DNA of 64,000 bases from an uncultured Desulfovibrio sp. (GCA_910587035.1 CAJUMQ010000012.1:1-64000); one strand, 5' to 3'; shown: positions 17,317-27,159, counted from the first letter of the stretch. The notes: generated from the letters alone by a model not told the origin. Program-made: numbers and translations.

Positions 17317-17796
17317 TCATGAAGGCATAAAATCAATGCTGCCCAGCAAATGATCCAGATCAAGCAGAATCAGCAGGCGGTTGTCCAGTTTGCCAATGCC
17401 CCTGATGTATTCCGAGCCAATGCCGGCCACCACCGGAGGCGGATCCTCGACTGTGCTCTCCGGAATACGGAGGACCTCCGAAACGCCATCAACCAGAAAA
17501 CCAACAATTTTTTGATCCAGCTCCATCACAACTATTCTGGTGGAGCTGTCCGGCGTAAGCTGTGATTTATTGAAGCGGCGGCGCATATTGATAACAGGAA
17601 TAACCTTGCCGCGCAGATTGATAACTCCTTCAATGAATTCTGGAGCGCGTGGCACCATGGTTATCTGCATCAGGCGGATAATTTCCTGAACTGCGAGAAT
17701 GTCAACGCCAAACTCCTCTTCGCCAATCCTGAAAGTCACAAGCTGGATCAGATCATCGTCATGGGGATCATGGCGCACGTTTTCCTGCTGGGTCAT
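17317..17796 (-). CDS. cheW: Chemotaxis coupling protein CheW
   Basis: Adaptor that links chemoreceptors to the kinase CheA. The 159 residues from the ATG at 17796 (preceded by AAGGAGG) form a single CheW domain: LVTFRIGEEEFGVDILAVQE, then VPRAPEFIEGVINLRGKVIP and the C-terminal IGKLDNRLLILLDLDHLL. A longer frame adding 13 residues lacks a ribosome binding site. No cheA or receptor gene is nearby. Stand-alone CheW genes are common in Desulfovibrio-like genomes, so the partner lies elsewhere. Confidence 0.93.
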   Translation of the reverse strand: MTQQENVRHDPHDDDLIQLVTFRIGEEEFGVDILAVQEIIRLMQITMVPRAPEFIEGVINLRGKVIPVINMRRRFNKSQLTPDSSTRIVVMELDQKIVGFLVDGVSEVLRIPESTVEDPPPVVAGIGSEYIRGIGKLDNRLLILLDLDHLLGSIDFMPS

Positions 17797-17894
17797 TGGC
17801 AACCTCCTTGCCTGCAAGGCACCCATAGAAATCATTATCGGCAGAGGCAGGACTTTTTTTACAGTAAACCATGTAAAAAGACAATTATTATGCG

Positions 17895-19874
17895 CTAGCC
17901 ATTGAGATTAAGCAGTTCGCGCCAGGACGTCAAACTGGGATCAAGATCAAGATAGCCTGGCGGAATTTCCAGCGGCGCGGGATTTTGCAGAAACTGTCTG
18001 ACATCTTCGATATTACCGGAGCGAGGCAGACCGTGTATATTCTGGATTGGGCAGAGATCAAAATCATTGTGTGGCAGCATCACAAGAACCGGCAATCCGA
18101 AAAGAGCGGCCTCCAGAGCAGCGGTGGTGGAATTTGAGGCCCATACAGTGACACCTGGCCTGAGTTCCAGCACCATTGGGCCATCGGCAATGCGGATCTG
18201 CCTTTGCGCCTGTTCCGTCTGCTTTGCCAGCCAGTCCTCCACAGCCAGATATGGGTGTGGTTTAATGACAATTTGCCAGCCATTTAGAAAACCGGCCTCA
18301 AGGGATTTATGCAGAAGCTCCAGATGCGCATTGGTTTCGTCTGCAAAAAAGCTGGTCAGCACCAGCAGCCGCCTGGACGATTGTGGAGCCAGCGGTTCGC
18401 CAGGCTCTGGTGGAATATCGCTTGCTTTTGCAGCCGGCCATTTTTCCTCATGCTCAACCAGATAGAGATAGCGCAGGGCTTCCACCTTGCGGCAGCGTTG
18501 CGCGGGTATGTCATTGGCCAGCCATTGATCTAGCGCAGATGTGCCATTGCCGGCAATCTGGTCTGGCTGGAATTTGTCTGTCAGGGAAAAGGTGCGCGGA
18601 TCGTCAAAATACCTGAAATCTGTTGGCCGGATTATTGAATGCTGGGCGCCATAGACCGGCCCGGCTGCATTGTCATGGGCAGCCTGGGTGAGCATTCTTT
18701 CCCAGGGGCAGTTTTCTAGTGGAAAAAGATTCCATCTTTGCTGGCCGCTTGCAGAATAATATACCTGGAAGGCCCGATTTTGCAGACAGCGCTCAAGACA
18801 TCGCCAGCCACGAAAGGATTCAGCCCATTGTGCGCGCATATAGGGCCAGAAGTCCATGGCGGAGCCAGCAAACCGGCATGCCCCGGATGCCCTGACTCCG
18901 GCAGCAAAACTCGATAGGCCGATGGCAAACCAGCGGCGCAGGGCTGTCAGTATGTCCCAAAAAGACAGCATTTCCTCTATATATGTGAAACTCTGGCCAT
19001 CACGTCCTTCTTTTTCGAAGGTGCGGCAGAGCTCCACGCAACGGGGCAGGGAAATCTGGGGAGAAGGGAAGCGGATAAAAAGCCAGCGCACAAAATGCGG
19101 ACCTGCCGGGTTTTCTTTTTCTGCCACCTCATTGAGCGCCTGATGCAAGCTTTCCCAGTAGCGCGAGCGAAAACGGCCATGGGCGGCAGCGTTTAAATCT
19201 ATGTTCGGAAAATAGGTGACTATGGTAGCCGGATAGCGGCCAGTATTATTAATAGACTTTCCGTTTTTCCAGGAATGAATTTTTTTACTGGCCAGGGGCA
19301 GATATCTGCGGACGGAAAAAAACCAGTAGGCCAGGCGAGCAATTGCGCGAATCGGTGCGGGTGCATGAGCATACAGGCATTCGGTCAGCGATCTGGATGA
19401 CTTGCTGACGCTGTCTGGCCTGCGAATATGCTTGAACTCCATTTTGAGATTTGCGCACATCCTGGCGATGATGCCTTCCATAATGCCATCGCCGCCGGAT
19501 AATGTAAGTTTTTCAATGCTCTGTTTTTGCAGATACATTTCCAGAACGCGCAGGCGGTAGACATTATAAAGATATGGACTGAGCTTGGGATGACGCTCAT
19601 AGAGCAGGGAGGTCCACCACATGGATGGCTGCTGTCCGCCAGACAGCATCTTTGCAAGTTTTCCGCCCCAGCCTTTTCGGACAGGCAAAAAAGCCATGTC
19701 ATAGGCCCAGCGCATATGCTCTGTGCGGATGGCAGAGAGATTGTCATCCAGCAGGCGCGGAATGGAGATTTCATCCTCTGGCACATCCCTACTTTGCCAA
19801 TGGGCAATGCGTCTGCCAGGCGCACGGGGAGCGGTGTCTGCTCCGGGAACGGCAATCAGATATAATTCCTTCAT
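17895..19874 (-). CDS. Surface-carbohydrate glycosyltransferase candidate
   Basis: 659 residues, not firmly recognised. The C-terminal third looks like a GT-B nucleotide-sugar domain of the capsule/KpsS-TagF kind: [30 protein letters not shown] (about 550) and [19 protein letters not shown] (about 595). The first 450 residues hold no motif I can name; they are rich in Arg and Trp. No transmembrane segment is obvious except a hydrophobic stretch near [16 protein letters not shown]. Its start overlaps the mtnA stop by 4 bp (ATGA). A role in O-antigen or capsule assembly is inferred from the C-terminal motifs only. Confidence 0.55.
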   Translation of the reverse strand: MKELYLIAVPGADTAPRAPGRRIAHWQSRDVPEDEISIPRLLDDNLSAIRTEHMRWAYDMAFLPVRKGWGGKLAKMLSGGQQPSMWWTSLLYERHPKLSPYLYNVYRLRVLEMYLQKQSIEKLTLSGGDGIMEGIIARMCANLKMEFKHIRRPDSVSKSSRSLTECLYAHAPAPIRAIARLAYWFFSVRRYLPLASKKIHSWKNGKSINNTGRYPATIVTYFPNIDLNAAAHGRFRSRYWESLHQALNEVAEKENPAGPHFVRWLFIRFPSPQISLPRCVELCRTFEKEGRDGQSFTYIEEMLSFWDILTALRRWFAIGLSSFAAGVRASGACRFAGSAMDFWPYMRAQWAESFRGWRCLERCLQNRAFQVYYSASGQQRWNLFPLENCPWERMLTQAAHDNAAGPVYGAQHSIIRPTDFRYFDDPRTFSLTDKFQPDQIAGNGTSALDQWLANDIPAQRCRKVEALRYLYLVEHEEKWPAAKASDIPPEPGEPLAPQSSRRLLVLTSFFADETNAHLELLHKSLEAGFLNGWQIVIKPHPYLAVEDWLAKQTEQAQRQIRIADGPMVLELRPGVTVWASNSTTAALEAALFGLPVLVMLPHNDFDLCPIQNIHGLPRSGNIEDVRQFLQNPAPLEIPPGYLDLDPSLTSWRELLNLNG

Positions 19875-20914
19875 GCTCCCGCTGCCCCCCTTATTGCCAT
19901 GGCAATGGATTTTTCAAATGGCGCCCTGAGAATGCCATACTCTGTGACAATGCCGGAGATCAGTGGGGCTGGGGTAACATCAAAGGCGAAATTACAGGCG
20001 CCTACTCCGGTGGGGGCAATTCTTTTGCCTGCCATTATGGTCACTTCCTCCTCACCCCTTTCCTCAATGGGGATGCTTGCGCCATTGGGGCAGGAGATAT
20101 CAATGGTTGAGAGGGGACAGGCGATGTAAAAGGGCACATTAAAATATTTTGCGATAATTGCGACGCCAAAAGTTCCGATTTTATTGGCCGTGTCTCCATT
20201 GGCCGCCACCCTGTCCGCACCGGCAATGACCAGGTTGACCCGGCCTTGCGACAGAAGTGTGGCGCAGGCATTGTCGCAGGCAATCTGCACGGGAATGCCA
20301 TCCTCCGACAGCTCGAAGGCAGTGAGTCTGGCTCCCTGCAGAAGCGGTCTTGTCTCATCCGCAATTACAGAAACCTTTTTGCCGGCATCCCAGGCTGCGC
20401 GTATTATGCCAAGTGCTGTGCCATAGCCTGCTGTTGCCAGGGCGCCGGCATTGCAATGAGTTAAAATCGTGTCGCCATCCTGGATAAGGCTCTCGCCATT
20501 TTTGCCAATGGCCTGGCAAATATGGCGATCTTCATTTTCTATTTCTGAGGCTGCTGCCAGCCACTTTTGCTGCAGGTGATCTGGCAAATCCCTGTTATTA
20601 AACAGCCCGCGCATCTTTTTAATCGCCCAAACAAGATTGACCGCAGTGGGCCGGGATGAGGCAAGCCTGTTGAGATCGGCCTCAACCTTGTCGCGCCAGA
20701 TGGAGCCATCAGGGGCATTGGCCGCTGCCAGCACACAGCCCCAGGCAGCGGTGACGCCAATGGCCGGCGCCCCCCGGACGACCATGTTTTTAATGGCATA
20801 AACAACATCATCCACATTGGCGCAAACAAAATATTTTTGCTCATTTGGCAAAAGCCTCTGATCAAGCAGATGCAGCCTCATGGCCCGGGCATCGAAAAAA
20901 ATATGCGGTTTCAT
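19871..20914 (-). CDS. mtnA: S-methyl-5-thioribose-1-phosphate isomerase
   Basis: Converts methylthioribose-1-phosphate to methylthioribulose-1-phosphate in the methionine salvage pathway. The 347 residues carry the family's N-terminal part ([15 protein letters not shown]), the catalytic-Cys region [20 protein letters not shown] with its Cys and the Asp-containing [19 protein letters not shown]. The latter are the two conserved catalytic regions of MtnA. No other mtn gene is near; many anaerobes use MtnA in other thioribose or deoxyadenosine salvage routes. It lies between yceD (12 bp upstream) and the glycosyltransferase candidate (4-bp overlap). Confidence 0.93.
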   Translation of the reverse strand: MKPHIFFDARAMRLHLLDQRLLPNEQKYFVCANVDDVVYAIKNMVVRGAPAIGVTAAWGCVLAAANAPDGSIWRDKVEADLNRLASSRPTAVNLVWAIKKMRGLFNNRDLPDHLQQKWLAAASEIENEDRHICQAIGKNGESLIQDGDTILTHCNAGALATAGYGTALGIIRAAWDAGKKVSVIADETRPLLQGARLTAFELSEDGIPVQIACDNACATLLSQGRVNLVIAGADRVAANGDTANKIGTFGVAIIAKYFNVPFYIACPLSTIDISCPNGASIPIEERGEEEVTIMAGKRIAPTGVGACNFAFDVTPAPLISGIVTEYGILRAPFEKSIAMAIRGAAGA

Positions 20915-20926
20915 GTCAAAAGACGG

Positions 20927-21472
20927 TTATTGCTTGTCTATTTTGACATTGCGGAGGGCAGCCATGCGGGGATCTCCATCCTCGACCTGGCAGGCGCAGG
21001 GGCCAAGATTTAGATTGGCGCCGCAAGTGGGGCAAAGGCCCTTGCAGTCAGACCTGCACAGGGGGGTAACAGGCATGGCAAGCATAAACTGTTCCCATGC
21101 AACCTCCGCAAGATCAAGCATGGGGGCATTGCGATCAAAAACAATATGGCTGTCTCCGCTTTTGCCGTCACGGTGCCTGGCATGGCCATCATCCTCCGGA
21201 ACTTCCTCATACTCATCAAAACGGGAATCAATTTTGACAGTGGCATTTTCCGCGCAACGGTTGCAGGGCACAACAACCTCTCCCTCCAGATGGCCACGCA
21301 CAAGGCAACCGGCATCGGCCGGCATCACAAAAAGCTTGATCTTCAATGGGCTGGTTATCTGGCAGTCCATCTTGAATTCCTTGAGGGGCTCTTTCCAGAT
21401 CTCCTGATCTTCCAGTTCAAACTCTTTTCCCTCTGGCGGCAGATCATTGATGGATACAAGATATTTTTTCAT
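20927..21472 (-). CDS. yceD: DUF177/YceD family protein
   Basis: 181 residues of the YceD (DUF177) family, linked in many bacteria to 23S rRNA or ribosome metabolism. Typical features: VVPCNRCAENA in the middle, then the Asp/Glu-rich DEYEEVPEDD and the C-terminal Cys cluster TPLCRSDCKGLCPTCGANL. The gene is normally followed by rpmF (ribosomal protein L32) and plsX/fabH. Here mtnA follows after 12 bp and no L32 gene exists nearby, so the usual yceD-rpmF pairing is broken. Confidence 0.88.
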   Translation of the reverse strand: MKKYLVSINDLPPEGKEFELEDQEIWKEPLKEFKMDCQITSPLKIKLFVMPADAGCLVRGHLEGEVVVPCNRCAENATVKIDSRFDEYEEVPEDDGHARHRDGKSGDSHIVFDRNAPMLDLAEVAWEQFMLAMPVTPLCRSDCKGLCPTCGANLNLGPCACQVEDGDPRMAALRNVKIDKQ

Positions 21473-21499
21473 TTGCTCCTCCGGGCAATATTGCCGCGT

Positions 21500-22123
21500 T
21501 TACTGGCCTGTAAATACAAGGGCTAGGGCCAGGGCCAGAAAAACACAGGCGGCAATCCTGTGCATGACAATCTGGGCTTTTTGCGACCTGTTGAACCAGG
21601 CTGCCAGCCTGCCACCAAGCAGGGCGACCGCAAAAAAAACCACTACTGTGGCAAGCATAAAGAGAATGCCAAAAAAAACAATCTGCAAGCCCAGTCCGCC
21701 AATGGCTGGATCGCAGAATTGTGGCAAAAAAGCGAGGAAAAAAAGAATTACCTTGGGATTTGTGATATTCATCATCACGCCCCGGCGGTAAAGCGCCCAA
21801 TAGCCGGGGTATTTCAAGGCATTGCCCGTGCGGGATGCGCCAGCCCGAAAGGCCTGCCAGGCCAGCCAGCACAGATACCCGGCGCCGGCTATTTTCAGGA
21901 GGTTGAAAGCCAGGGGGCTGGTGCGAAAAATCACTGCTACCCCAAGGGCAACTGCAAGGGTATGGCAGCAGATGCCGGTTACAAGGCCAAGGGTTGTGAT
22001 GATTCCCGATCTTGCTCCATACAGGGCGGACTGGGTGAGCACAAATATATTATCAGGCCCTGGCGCGATCCCAAGTAAAAGGGAGGTGGTGAAAAAAACG
22101 GCGATAGCATCAATACCCGGCAT
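21500..22123 (-). CDS. LysE/RhtB family amino acid exporter
   Basis: 207-residue integral membrane protein with six hydrophobic segments. Family motif at the N-terminus, LLLGIAPGPDNIFVLTQSALYG, and the mid-protein MMNITNPKVILFFLAFLPQF. RhtB/LysE proteins export amino acids such as homoserine, threonine, lysine or cysteine; the substrate is not predictable here. The start overlaps the end of the GIY-YIG gene by 14 bp. Confidence 0.92.
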   Translation of the reverse strand: MPGIDAIAVFFTTSLLLGIAPGPDNIFVLTQSALYGARSGIITTLGLVTGICCHTLAVALGVAVIFRTSPLAFNLLKIAGAGYLCWLAWQAFRAGASRTGNALKYPGYWALYRRGVMMNITNPKVILFFLAFLPQFCDPAIGGLGLQIVFFGILFMLATVVVFFAVALLGGRLAAWFNRSQKAQIVMHRIAACVFLALALALVFTGQ

Positions 22124-22403
22124 TTATTCTTTCTCCTGCCAGAAAAAAATCCAGCTTGCGCCTGTGGGGCAAACTTTTTATGGCTTTCTCCTCACGCAGG
22201 GCAGAACCATGATCGCGGCAACTCATTATCACTGACAGACTGACAGGCCTGCGGCTGCGAGTATAGCGTGCTCCACCGCCCAACCGTCCATTGTGCTGGG
22301 CAAGCCGTTTGCGGGGATTAAGGCATATGCCGCAATAGATGGTGTTGTCATGGCAAAGGGCCAGATAGACATGCCAGATGGCTGAGGAATAGCGCTCCGG
22401 CAT
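22110..22403 (-). CDS. GIY-YIG nuclease-fold protein (YhbQ/UPF0213 type)
   Basis: 97-residue single-domain protein of the GIY-YIG superfamily: WHVYLALCHDNTIYCGIC gives the paired motif (VYL...YCG), followed by NPRKRLAQHNG and GARYTRSRRPV, with the conserved Arg and the late Glu (REEKAIKSL). Members of this small group are of uncertain function; some act in DNA repair. Co-transcribed with the LysE gene (14-bp overlap) and the small membrane protein 4 bp upstream. Confidence 0.85.
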   Translation of the reverse strand: MPERYSSAIWHVYLALCHDNTIYCGICLNPRKRLAQHNGRLGGGARYTRSRRPVSLSVIMSCRDHGSALREEKAIKSLPHRRKLDFFLAGERINAGY

Positions 22404-22407
22404 ACGC

Positions 22408-22803
22408 TCAGCTTGCGAGCATGATGGTAATCAGCAATGAAATTATCCAGTTGCCCGTGCGCCATGTCCAGGGGTTGACTGGAATGCCGGCAATGAGGGA
22501 TCTGGCCGTATGCACGCTCCCGATTATTGAGCCGATGGAATGGAAAAAGAAAAAACCAATGGCGGCAAGCAGACCGAATTGCCCAAGACAGACAAGGAAC
22601 AGTGCGAAAGTTATGCTTGCTGCAAGACAGCCGCCAGAGTCGGCGGGCACATAGGTCCAGACCCCTGTTTTGGAATAATATTTGCGGTCATATTGGTTGG
22701 CATTGCCAGTTTCTTCGGGTTCCAGAATTTCAGGCTCAACAGCCCTTCGGCCTTGATCCCTGGAGCCGGGATTATTGTTTTGCCAGTCCGAATTTTGACT
22801 CAT
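22408..22803 (-). CDS. Small membrane protein of unknown function
   Basis: 131 residues, not recognised. A polar acidic N-terminus (about 1-55, with EPEILEPEE) precedes two to three hydrophobic segments: CLAASITFALFLVCLGQF, LLAAIGFFFFHSIGSIIG and, at the C-terminus, GNWIISLLITIMLAS. First gene of the minus-strand group that runs to the surface-glycan gene. Its close coupling with GIY-YIG and LysE genes gives no clear functional hint. Confidence 0.6.
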   Translation of the reverse strand: MSQNSDWQNNNPGSRDQGRRAVEPEILEPEETGNANQYDRKYYSKTGVWTYVPADSGGCLAASITFALFLVCLGQFGLLAAIGFFFFHSIGSIIGSVHTARSLIAGIPVNPWTWRTGNWIISLLITIMLAS

Positions 22804-23176
22804 TTGCGCCTCTTTTGCCGGGCATCGGGATTATGGAAATACCGGGGAATAAAAATGGCCTGCATTGGCAGGTCCCTTATAGCATGTTCTCTTTGAAATC
22901 ATCCTGCGGCTGAGCGCGGTCCGCCCAGGGATAACCTATCCGCGTAGCGGGATACTGCGCGCGTGCCTTTGTAATGCAAAGGCAGATAGCATGTGCCTAT
23001 TTTCAATCGGCATGCGCCATAAATCGCCAGCTCTCTTGCGACCTTATTTTTCATCAGGTCTCTCCCATGCATGAACCATATGGATATGGTGCCTGAAACT
23101 GTGAATATTGCAAATTTTGCCGTATATGTCTATGTATCTTGGGGATTATGACAAATCGGTTACTTACGGAGGGGTT
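22804..23176. other. Divergent intergenic region with repeat copy R2
   Basis: About 370 bp between the small membrane protein and the Sel1 protein. It must hold both promoters; none is convincing by eye. The middle (22930-23020) is repeat copy R2. The rest, including the A/T-rich stretch at 23100-23165, shows no gene. Confidence 0.6.
22930..23020 (+). repeat. Structured intergenic repeat, copy R2 (divergent)
   Basis: Shares the architecture but not the stem sequences of R1: TATCCGC/GCGGGATA around GTA (22937-22954), TGCCTTT/AAAGGCA (22964-22984) and GCATGTGCC/GGCATGCGC around the conserved loop TATTTTCAATC (22989-23017). Both ends are less clear than in R1 and R5. Confidence 0.6.
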
Positions 23177-23839
23177 ATGAAAGGTTTAGTGTGTGTTTTG
23201 ACCCTTGTTGTCTCCCTGACTCTCGCATCCGCCTTTGCCAGCGCCCAGCCTGCGGCCAATGCCGATGTTGAGAAGAAGCTGACTGAGGCATGGACGGCCT
23301 ACAATATTGGCAATTACAAAAAAACCCTGAGCATTGTGGAGCCCCTGGCCGGAGAGGGAAATCCCCGCGCGCAGGTAATTCTTGGCCGATGCTATGAGAA
23401 TGGTCTGGGGGTTAAACAGGATCTCGGCGTTGCCGCGCAGTGGTTTCAGCTGGCTGCGGAACAGAATTACCCGGAGGCGCAGATCCTGCTGGCCTATGCC
23501 TATGAGGTTGGCGCCGGCGTGCCCAAGAATCCCCGCGAAGTTATGAACCTCATGACAAGGGCCGCGGAATCCGGCAATGCCGAGGCCCAGTTCAATCTGG
23601 CCCTCAACTACAGCCAGGGGCTTTATGGCGCGCCAAAAAATGAGCAGGAAAGTTTCCGCTGGGCCAGCCTTGCGGCGCAGCAGGGCTATGCTCAGGCAGA
23701 GCGCTTTTTGGGCGCATGCTATGAGTTTGGCTTTGGTGTAAATGCCAATGCGGAGCTGGCAGCCGAATGGTATGCCAAGGCTGCTGCCAAAGGATTAAGC
23801 CGCGAAGGCAGCATATTCAATTATGTCAAACAGTATTGA
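23177..23839 (+). CDS. Secreted Sel1-like repeat protein
   Basis: 220 residues from the ATG at 23177, which follows GGAGGGG. A signal peptide (MKGLVCVLTLVVSLTLASAF, cut near SAQP) leads to four or five Sel1-like repeats of about 36 residues, e.g. AQVILGRCYENGLGVKQD, AQILLAYAYEVGAGVPKN, AQFNLALNYSQGLYGAPKN and AERFLGACYEFGFGVNAN. Sel1 repeats form alpha solenoids that mediate protein contacts in the periplasm or at the surface. A longer frame adding 23 residues is rejected because it lacks a ribosome binding site and would bury the signal peptide. Confidence 0.88.
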   Translation: MKGLVCVLTLVVSLTLASAFASAQPAANADVEKKLTEAWTAYNIGNYKKTLSIVEPLAGEGNPRAQVILGRCYENGLGVKQDLGVAAQWFQLAAEQNYPEAQILLAYAYEVGAGVPKNPREVMNLMTRAAESGNAEAQFNLALNYSQGLYGAPKNEQESFRWASLAAQQGYAQAERFLGACYEFGFGVNANAELAAEWYAKAAAKGLSREGSIFNYVKQY

Positions 23840-23936
23840 TTGGCAAAACTGGCGGGATGTAAAGTTTTGGCTGGTGTAGAAACTTGAAGGTCCCAGAGCA
23901 AAAAACGTGGTTTTTGGCTGATTCCCGTCACTTTTA

Positions 23937-23966
23937 GCGCCGTGCCAGATAGATCTGACACGGCGC
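23937..23966. terminator. Hairpin between the Sel1 gene and gap
   Basis: GCGCCGTG...CACGGCGC (8 bp), extended inside by CAGAT/ATCTG. T-tracts are weak on both sides, so this is a plausible but imperfect bidirectional terminator between convergent genes. Confidence 0.55.
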
Positions 23967-23992
23967 CCTATTTCATTGCAGCCGGATCAGTA

Positions 23993-24994
23993 TCACATGC
24001 TTTTGGCAACCATCCGCACCAGCCGTCTGAGCTGGTTTGTGAAGCCGGCTTCATTGTCATACCAGATTAGCATTTTCAGCATTGTGCCATCCTGCACCTG
24101 GGTAGAGAGGGCGTCCACAACACCGCCATATGTTGAGCCGCGATAGTCAATGGATACCAGAGGCTCCTCGGAATAGCCGAGGTTCTCGCGCAGATATCCT
24201 TCGCTTGCAGCCTTGATGGCGGCATTGACCACGGCGGGGTCGCAAACCTTTTCCACCTCGCAGGTAAGGTCCACCAGTGAGCAGTCAAAGGTTGGCACAC
24301 GCACGCTCATGCCGTTTATCCGCCCTTCAAGCTCCGGCAAAACAATGCCAACAGCCTTTGCGGCGCCAGTGCTGGAAGGCACCATGCTCACTCCCGCCGT
24401 GCGGCCCCTTCGCCAGTCCTTGTGAGTGCCATCCAGTATGCGCTGGCTCATGGTGTAGGCATGGATGGTGGTCATAAGACCATGCCTGAAGCCAAAGTTT
24501 TCATGAATGACCTTAACAGGGGGGGCAAGACAGTTGGTTGTGCAGGAGGCGGCGGAAATCACATCATGTGAGGCCGGGTCATAAATGTCCTGGTTGACAC
24601 CCATGACAATGGTGGCATCCACCCCTTTGCCTGGCGCTGAGATTATGACTTTTTTTGCGCCGCATTCCAGATGTCTGGCCAGGCCGTGGCGATCCTTGAT
24701 TTTACCTGTGGATTCCACCACAAGGTCCACTCCGAGCCTGTCCCACTGCCATTCGCCAAGAGGCTGTCTTGTCACCTTGATATGCCTGCCGTTGACGATA
24801 AGACCGTCCTCGTCATGGGCCACTTCTCCTGCAAAGTGGCCATAGGTCGAATCATACTTGAGCAGATAGGCAAGAGCATCATTGCTTGCGCGGGCATTTA
24901 TGGCGGTGAAGACAACATCCTCATCATCCGCCATCAGTCTCAGGAGATAGCGGCCAATGCGGCCAAAGCCATTCATTCCCAATTTTACGGGCAT
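23993..24994 (-). CDS. gap: Glyceraldehyde-3-phosphate dehydrogenase
   Basis: Glycolytic/gluconeogenic oxidation of glyceraldehyde-3-phosphate to 1,3-bisphosphoglycerate. The 333 residues have the Rossmann motif NGFGRIGR (8-15), the catalytic Cys151 in SAASCTTNCLAPP and IHAYTMSQRILDGTH with the catalytic His. At the end of beta strand 2, where NAD-specific enzymes carry Asp (AINDL in E. coli), this protein has AINARAS, so cofactor preference may be relaxed. It lies 30 bp after fba and is probably co-transcribed with it. Confidence 0.96.
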   Translation of the reverse strand: MPVKLGMNGFGRIGRYLLRLMADDEDVVFTAINARASNDALAYLLKYDSTYGHFAGEVAHDEDGLIVNGRHIKVTRQPLGEWQWDRLGVDLVVESTGKIKDRHGLARHLECGAKKVIISAPGKGVDATIVMGVNQDIYDPASHDVISAASCTTNCLAPPVKVIHENFGFRHGLMTTIHAYTMSQRILDGTHKDWRRGRTAGVSMVPSSTGAAKAVGIVLPELEGRINGMSVRVPTFDCSLVDLTCEVEKVCDPAVVNAAIKAASEGYLRENLGYSEEPLVSIDYRGSTYGGVVDALSTQVQDGTMLKMLIWYDNEAGFTNQLRRLVRMVAKSM

Positions 24995-25024
24995 TTTTGT
25001 GTCCAGTGTTAAAAAATAAAAATT

Positions 25025-25951
25025 CTATGCCTTGCCGGAGGAACCCATCACATCATGGATCTTGTGGGCGACCATCTTCTTGACGGCATCACGCGCCGGG
25101 GAAAGATAGGAGCGAGGATCAAACTGCTCTGGATGTTCGGCGAAGAACTGGCGGATGGAGGCAGTGAGGGCAAGGCGAATGTCCGTATCCACATTGATCT
25201 TGCATATGCCCATGCTGGCGGCCTTGCGCAGCATGTCTTCAGGCACGCCCTTGGCTCCGCCAACCTTGCCGCCATATTCATTGCAGAGTTCGACAAATTT
25301 CTGGGGCACGCTGGATGCGCCATGGAGCACAAGCGGATAACCGGGCATAAGGGAAGTTATCTTTTCCAGCCTTGGGAAATCGAGGGTCGCGTCGCCCTTG
25401 AACTTGTATGCGCCATGGCTTGTGCCAATGGCAATGGCAAGGGAATCGCAGCCTGTGCGATTTACAAAATCCACAGCCTGATCAGGATCTGTATAGACAT
25501 GCCCTTCAGATTTCACATGCTCCTCAACACCTGCCAGCTTGCCGAGCTCGGCCTCCACCCAGACGCCACGCGGATGGGCATAGTCCACCACTTTTTTTGT
25601 AAGGGCCACGTTTTCCTCATAGGGGAGATGGGAGCCATCAATCATGACCGAGGTGAAGCCACCATCGATGCAATCCCTGCACATTTCATAGCTGGGGCCG
25701 TGGTCCAGATGCACAACCACAGGCACGCCTGGATCCTCCTCCAGAGCTGCCTCCACCAGCTTCATGATGTAGACCTGGCCGGCATATTTGCGGGCCCCCG
25801 CTGAAACCTGGAGAATAACCGGGGATTTTTCCTCAGCGGCAGCCCACATTATGCCCTGGACAATTTCCATGTTGTTAACATTGAATGCGCCGATGGCGTA
25901 ATGGCCTTCATAAGCCTTGGCAAACATTTCCCTTGGTCCTACAAGCGGCAT
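25025..25951 (-). CDS. fba: Class II fructose-bisphosphate aldolase
   Basis: Zinc-dependent aldolase that joins or splits fructose-1,6-bisphosphate. The 308 residues include the N-terminal GAFNVNNMEIVQGI, the zinc-site stretch VVVHLDHGPSYEMC with His residues, DGSHLPYEEN and the phosphate-binding VLHGASSVPQKF. The end IRQFFAEHPEQFDPRSYLS is typical of the Desulfovibrio/Clostridium-type subfamily. A second zinc His is in SHGAYKF. Upstream of gap in one probable operon. Confidence 0.95.
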   Translation of the reverse strand: MPLVGPREMFAKAYEGHYAIGAFNVNNMEIVQGIMWAAAEEKSPVILQVSAGARKYAGQVYIMKLVEAALEEDPGVPVVVHLDHGPSYEMCRDCIDGGFTSVMIDGSHLPYEENVALTKKVVDYAHPRGVWVEAELGKLAGVEEHVKSEGHVYTDPDQAVDFVNRTGCDSLAIAIGTSHGAYKFKGDATLDFPRLEKITSLMPGYPLVLHGASSVPQKFVELCNEYGGKVGGAKGVPEDMLRKAASMGICKINVDTDIRLALTASIRQFFAEHPEQFDPRSYLSPARDAVKKMVAHKIHDVMGSSGKA

Positions 25952-26118
25952 GATTTCCTCCCTGTTGGCTGCGCGGCTGAACCCGCGGACTTTTCATTAT
26001 GGCAGGCATCGGATTGTGTCTGCCAGGACTGTTTGTATCCATTATGTCAAATTCATGTAAAAAGCGCAAAGATATTATACCATGTTTCGTCTGAAAACAC
26101 GGAATACTTCATGCGTCG

Positions 26119-27069
26119 TTATATGTTCAGGGAGTGTGTGCGCCCCGCCGCAGTTATGGCTGCTCCCGCCTGTTCAATGCCCACCCTGTTTTTATTGTCA
26201 TATATGCTGTAAAATTCTGCTGCCTGGGGTGGAGTGAAAGATGGCATAAGAACATTTGCTCCGGCCATCAGCCCCCGCAACTGCCCCTGGTCGCGATCGA
26301 CACTTGCAAGGGCTGTGGTAGCCGGCAAATTCAGATGCGGCAGGGCCAGGCGCAGTGTGGCCACAGCAGCCAGGGCAAGATCAGGACTGCCAGATGGATT
26401 GCCAGCCAGGGGAGTATTGTGCTGGCTGATGAATGGCCCAACACCGGCCATGGCGACGTTCAATTTCGCGCAAAGCCGTATGTCCTCAGCCAGTGTGGCC
26501 AGAGTCTGGCCAGGCAGTCCCGTCATGAAGCCACTGCCGGTCTCATAACCCAGGCGGCCAAGAACATGCAGGCATTCCAGCCTGTCTTTGAGAGAATAGC
26601 CTGGATGCAGCCGGTCATAGAGAGCGGGATCCGCCGTCTCATGCTTGAGCAGGTAGCGGCTGGCGCCATTTTTGCGCCACAGCTCATAATCCTTCCTGTC
26701 GCATTCGCCAACGGAGAGGGTCACAGCCACCCCAAATCTCATGACAATTTCACGGACAACCTCCGCAAGCCATGCCGGATCGCACGCCCCTTCGCCAGAT
26801 TGAAGCACGATGCTGTCCACACCGCTTTTCACTGCTATTGAGGCTGCATCGATAATATCATTTTGACTCAGGCAATAGCGTTTGAGCGAGCCGTTCTGGG
26901 CCCGCAGGCCACAATAGAGGCAATTGCGGCGGCAGATATTGGAAAACTCAATCAGGCCACGGACAAATACATGCGTCCCTTTGGCCACAAGCGCGGTTTC
27001 CCTGGCCTTCGCGCAAAGCCCGGGCAAGTCAGATTGCAGGAGACCAAGAATTTCATCCAGATCCATCAT
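26119..27069 (-). CDS. hydE: [FeFe]-hydrogenase maturase HydE (radical SAM)
   Basis: Radical SAM enzyme that helps build the dithiomethylamine/CO/CN ligands of the H-cluster. The 316 residues have the CX3CX2C cluster motif at Cys46, Cys50 and Cys53 (SNICRRNCLYCGLR), preceded by VFVRGLIEF, and HydE-type SGEGACDPAWL and FMTGLPGQT. HydF, HydG and the hydrogenase are not in the window. The protein could also be a close HydE-like paralogue (PylB or BioB group), but VFVRGLIEFSN and the length favour HydE. It is divergent from the nickel transporter operon. Confidence 0.85.
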   Translation of the reverse strand: MMDLDEILGLLQSDLPGLCAKARETALVAKGTHVFVRGLIEFSNICRRNCLYCGLRAQNGSLKRYCLSQNDIIDAASIAVKSGVDSIVLQSGEGACDPAWLAEVVREIVMRFGVAVTLSVGECDRKDYELWRKNGASRYLLKHETADPALYDRLHPGYSLKDRLECLHVLGRLGYETGSGFMTGLPGQTLATLAEDIRLCAKLNVAMAGVGPFISQHNTPLAGNPSGSPDLALAAVATLRLALPHLNLPATTALASVDRDQGQLRGLMAGANVLMPSFTPPQAAEFYSIYDNKNRVGIEQAGAAITAAGRTHSLNI

Positions 27070-27159
27070 TTAAGTAATAAAAAAGTTGTTGCTACGTTTT
27101 TAAAAAAAATGCTACTAGAAAACAGGCATTAGCCAAAACAAAAAGGTAGGAAAAATATC

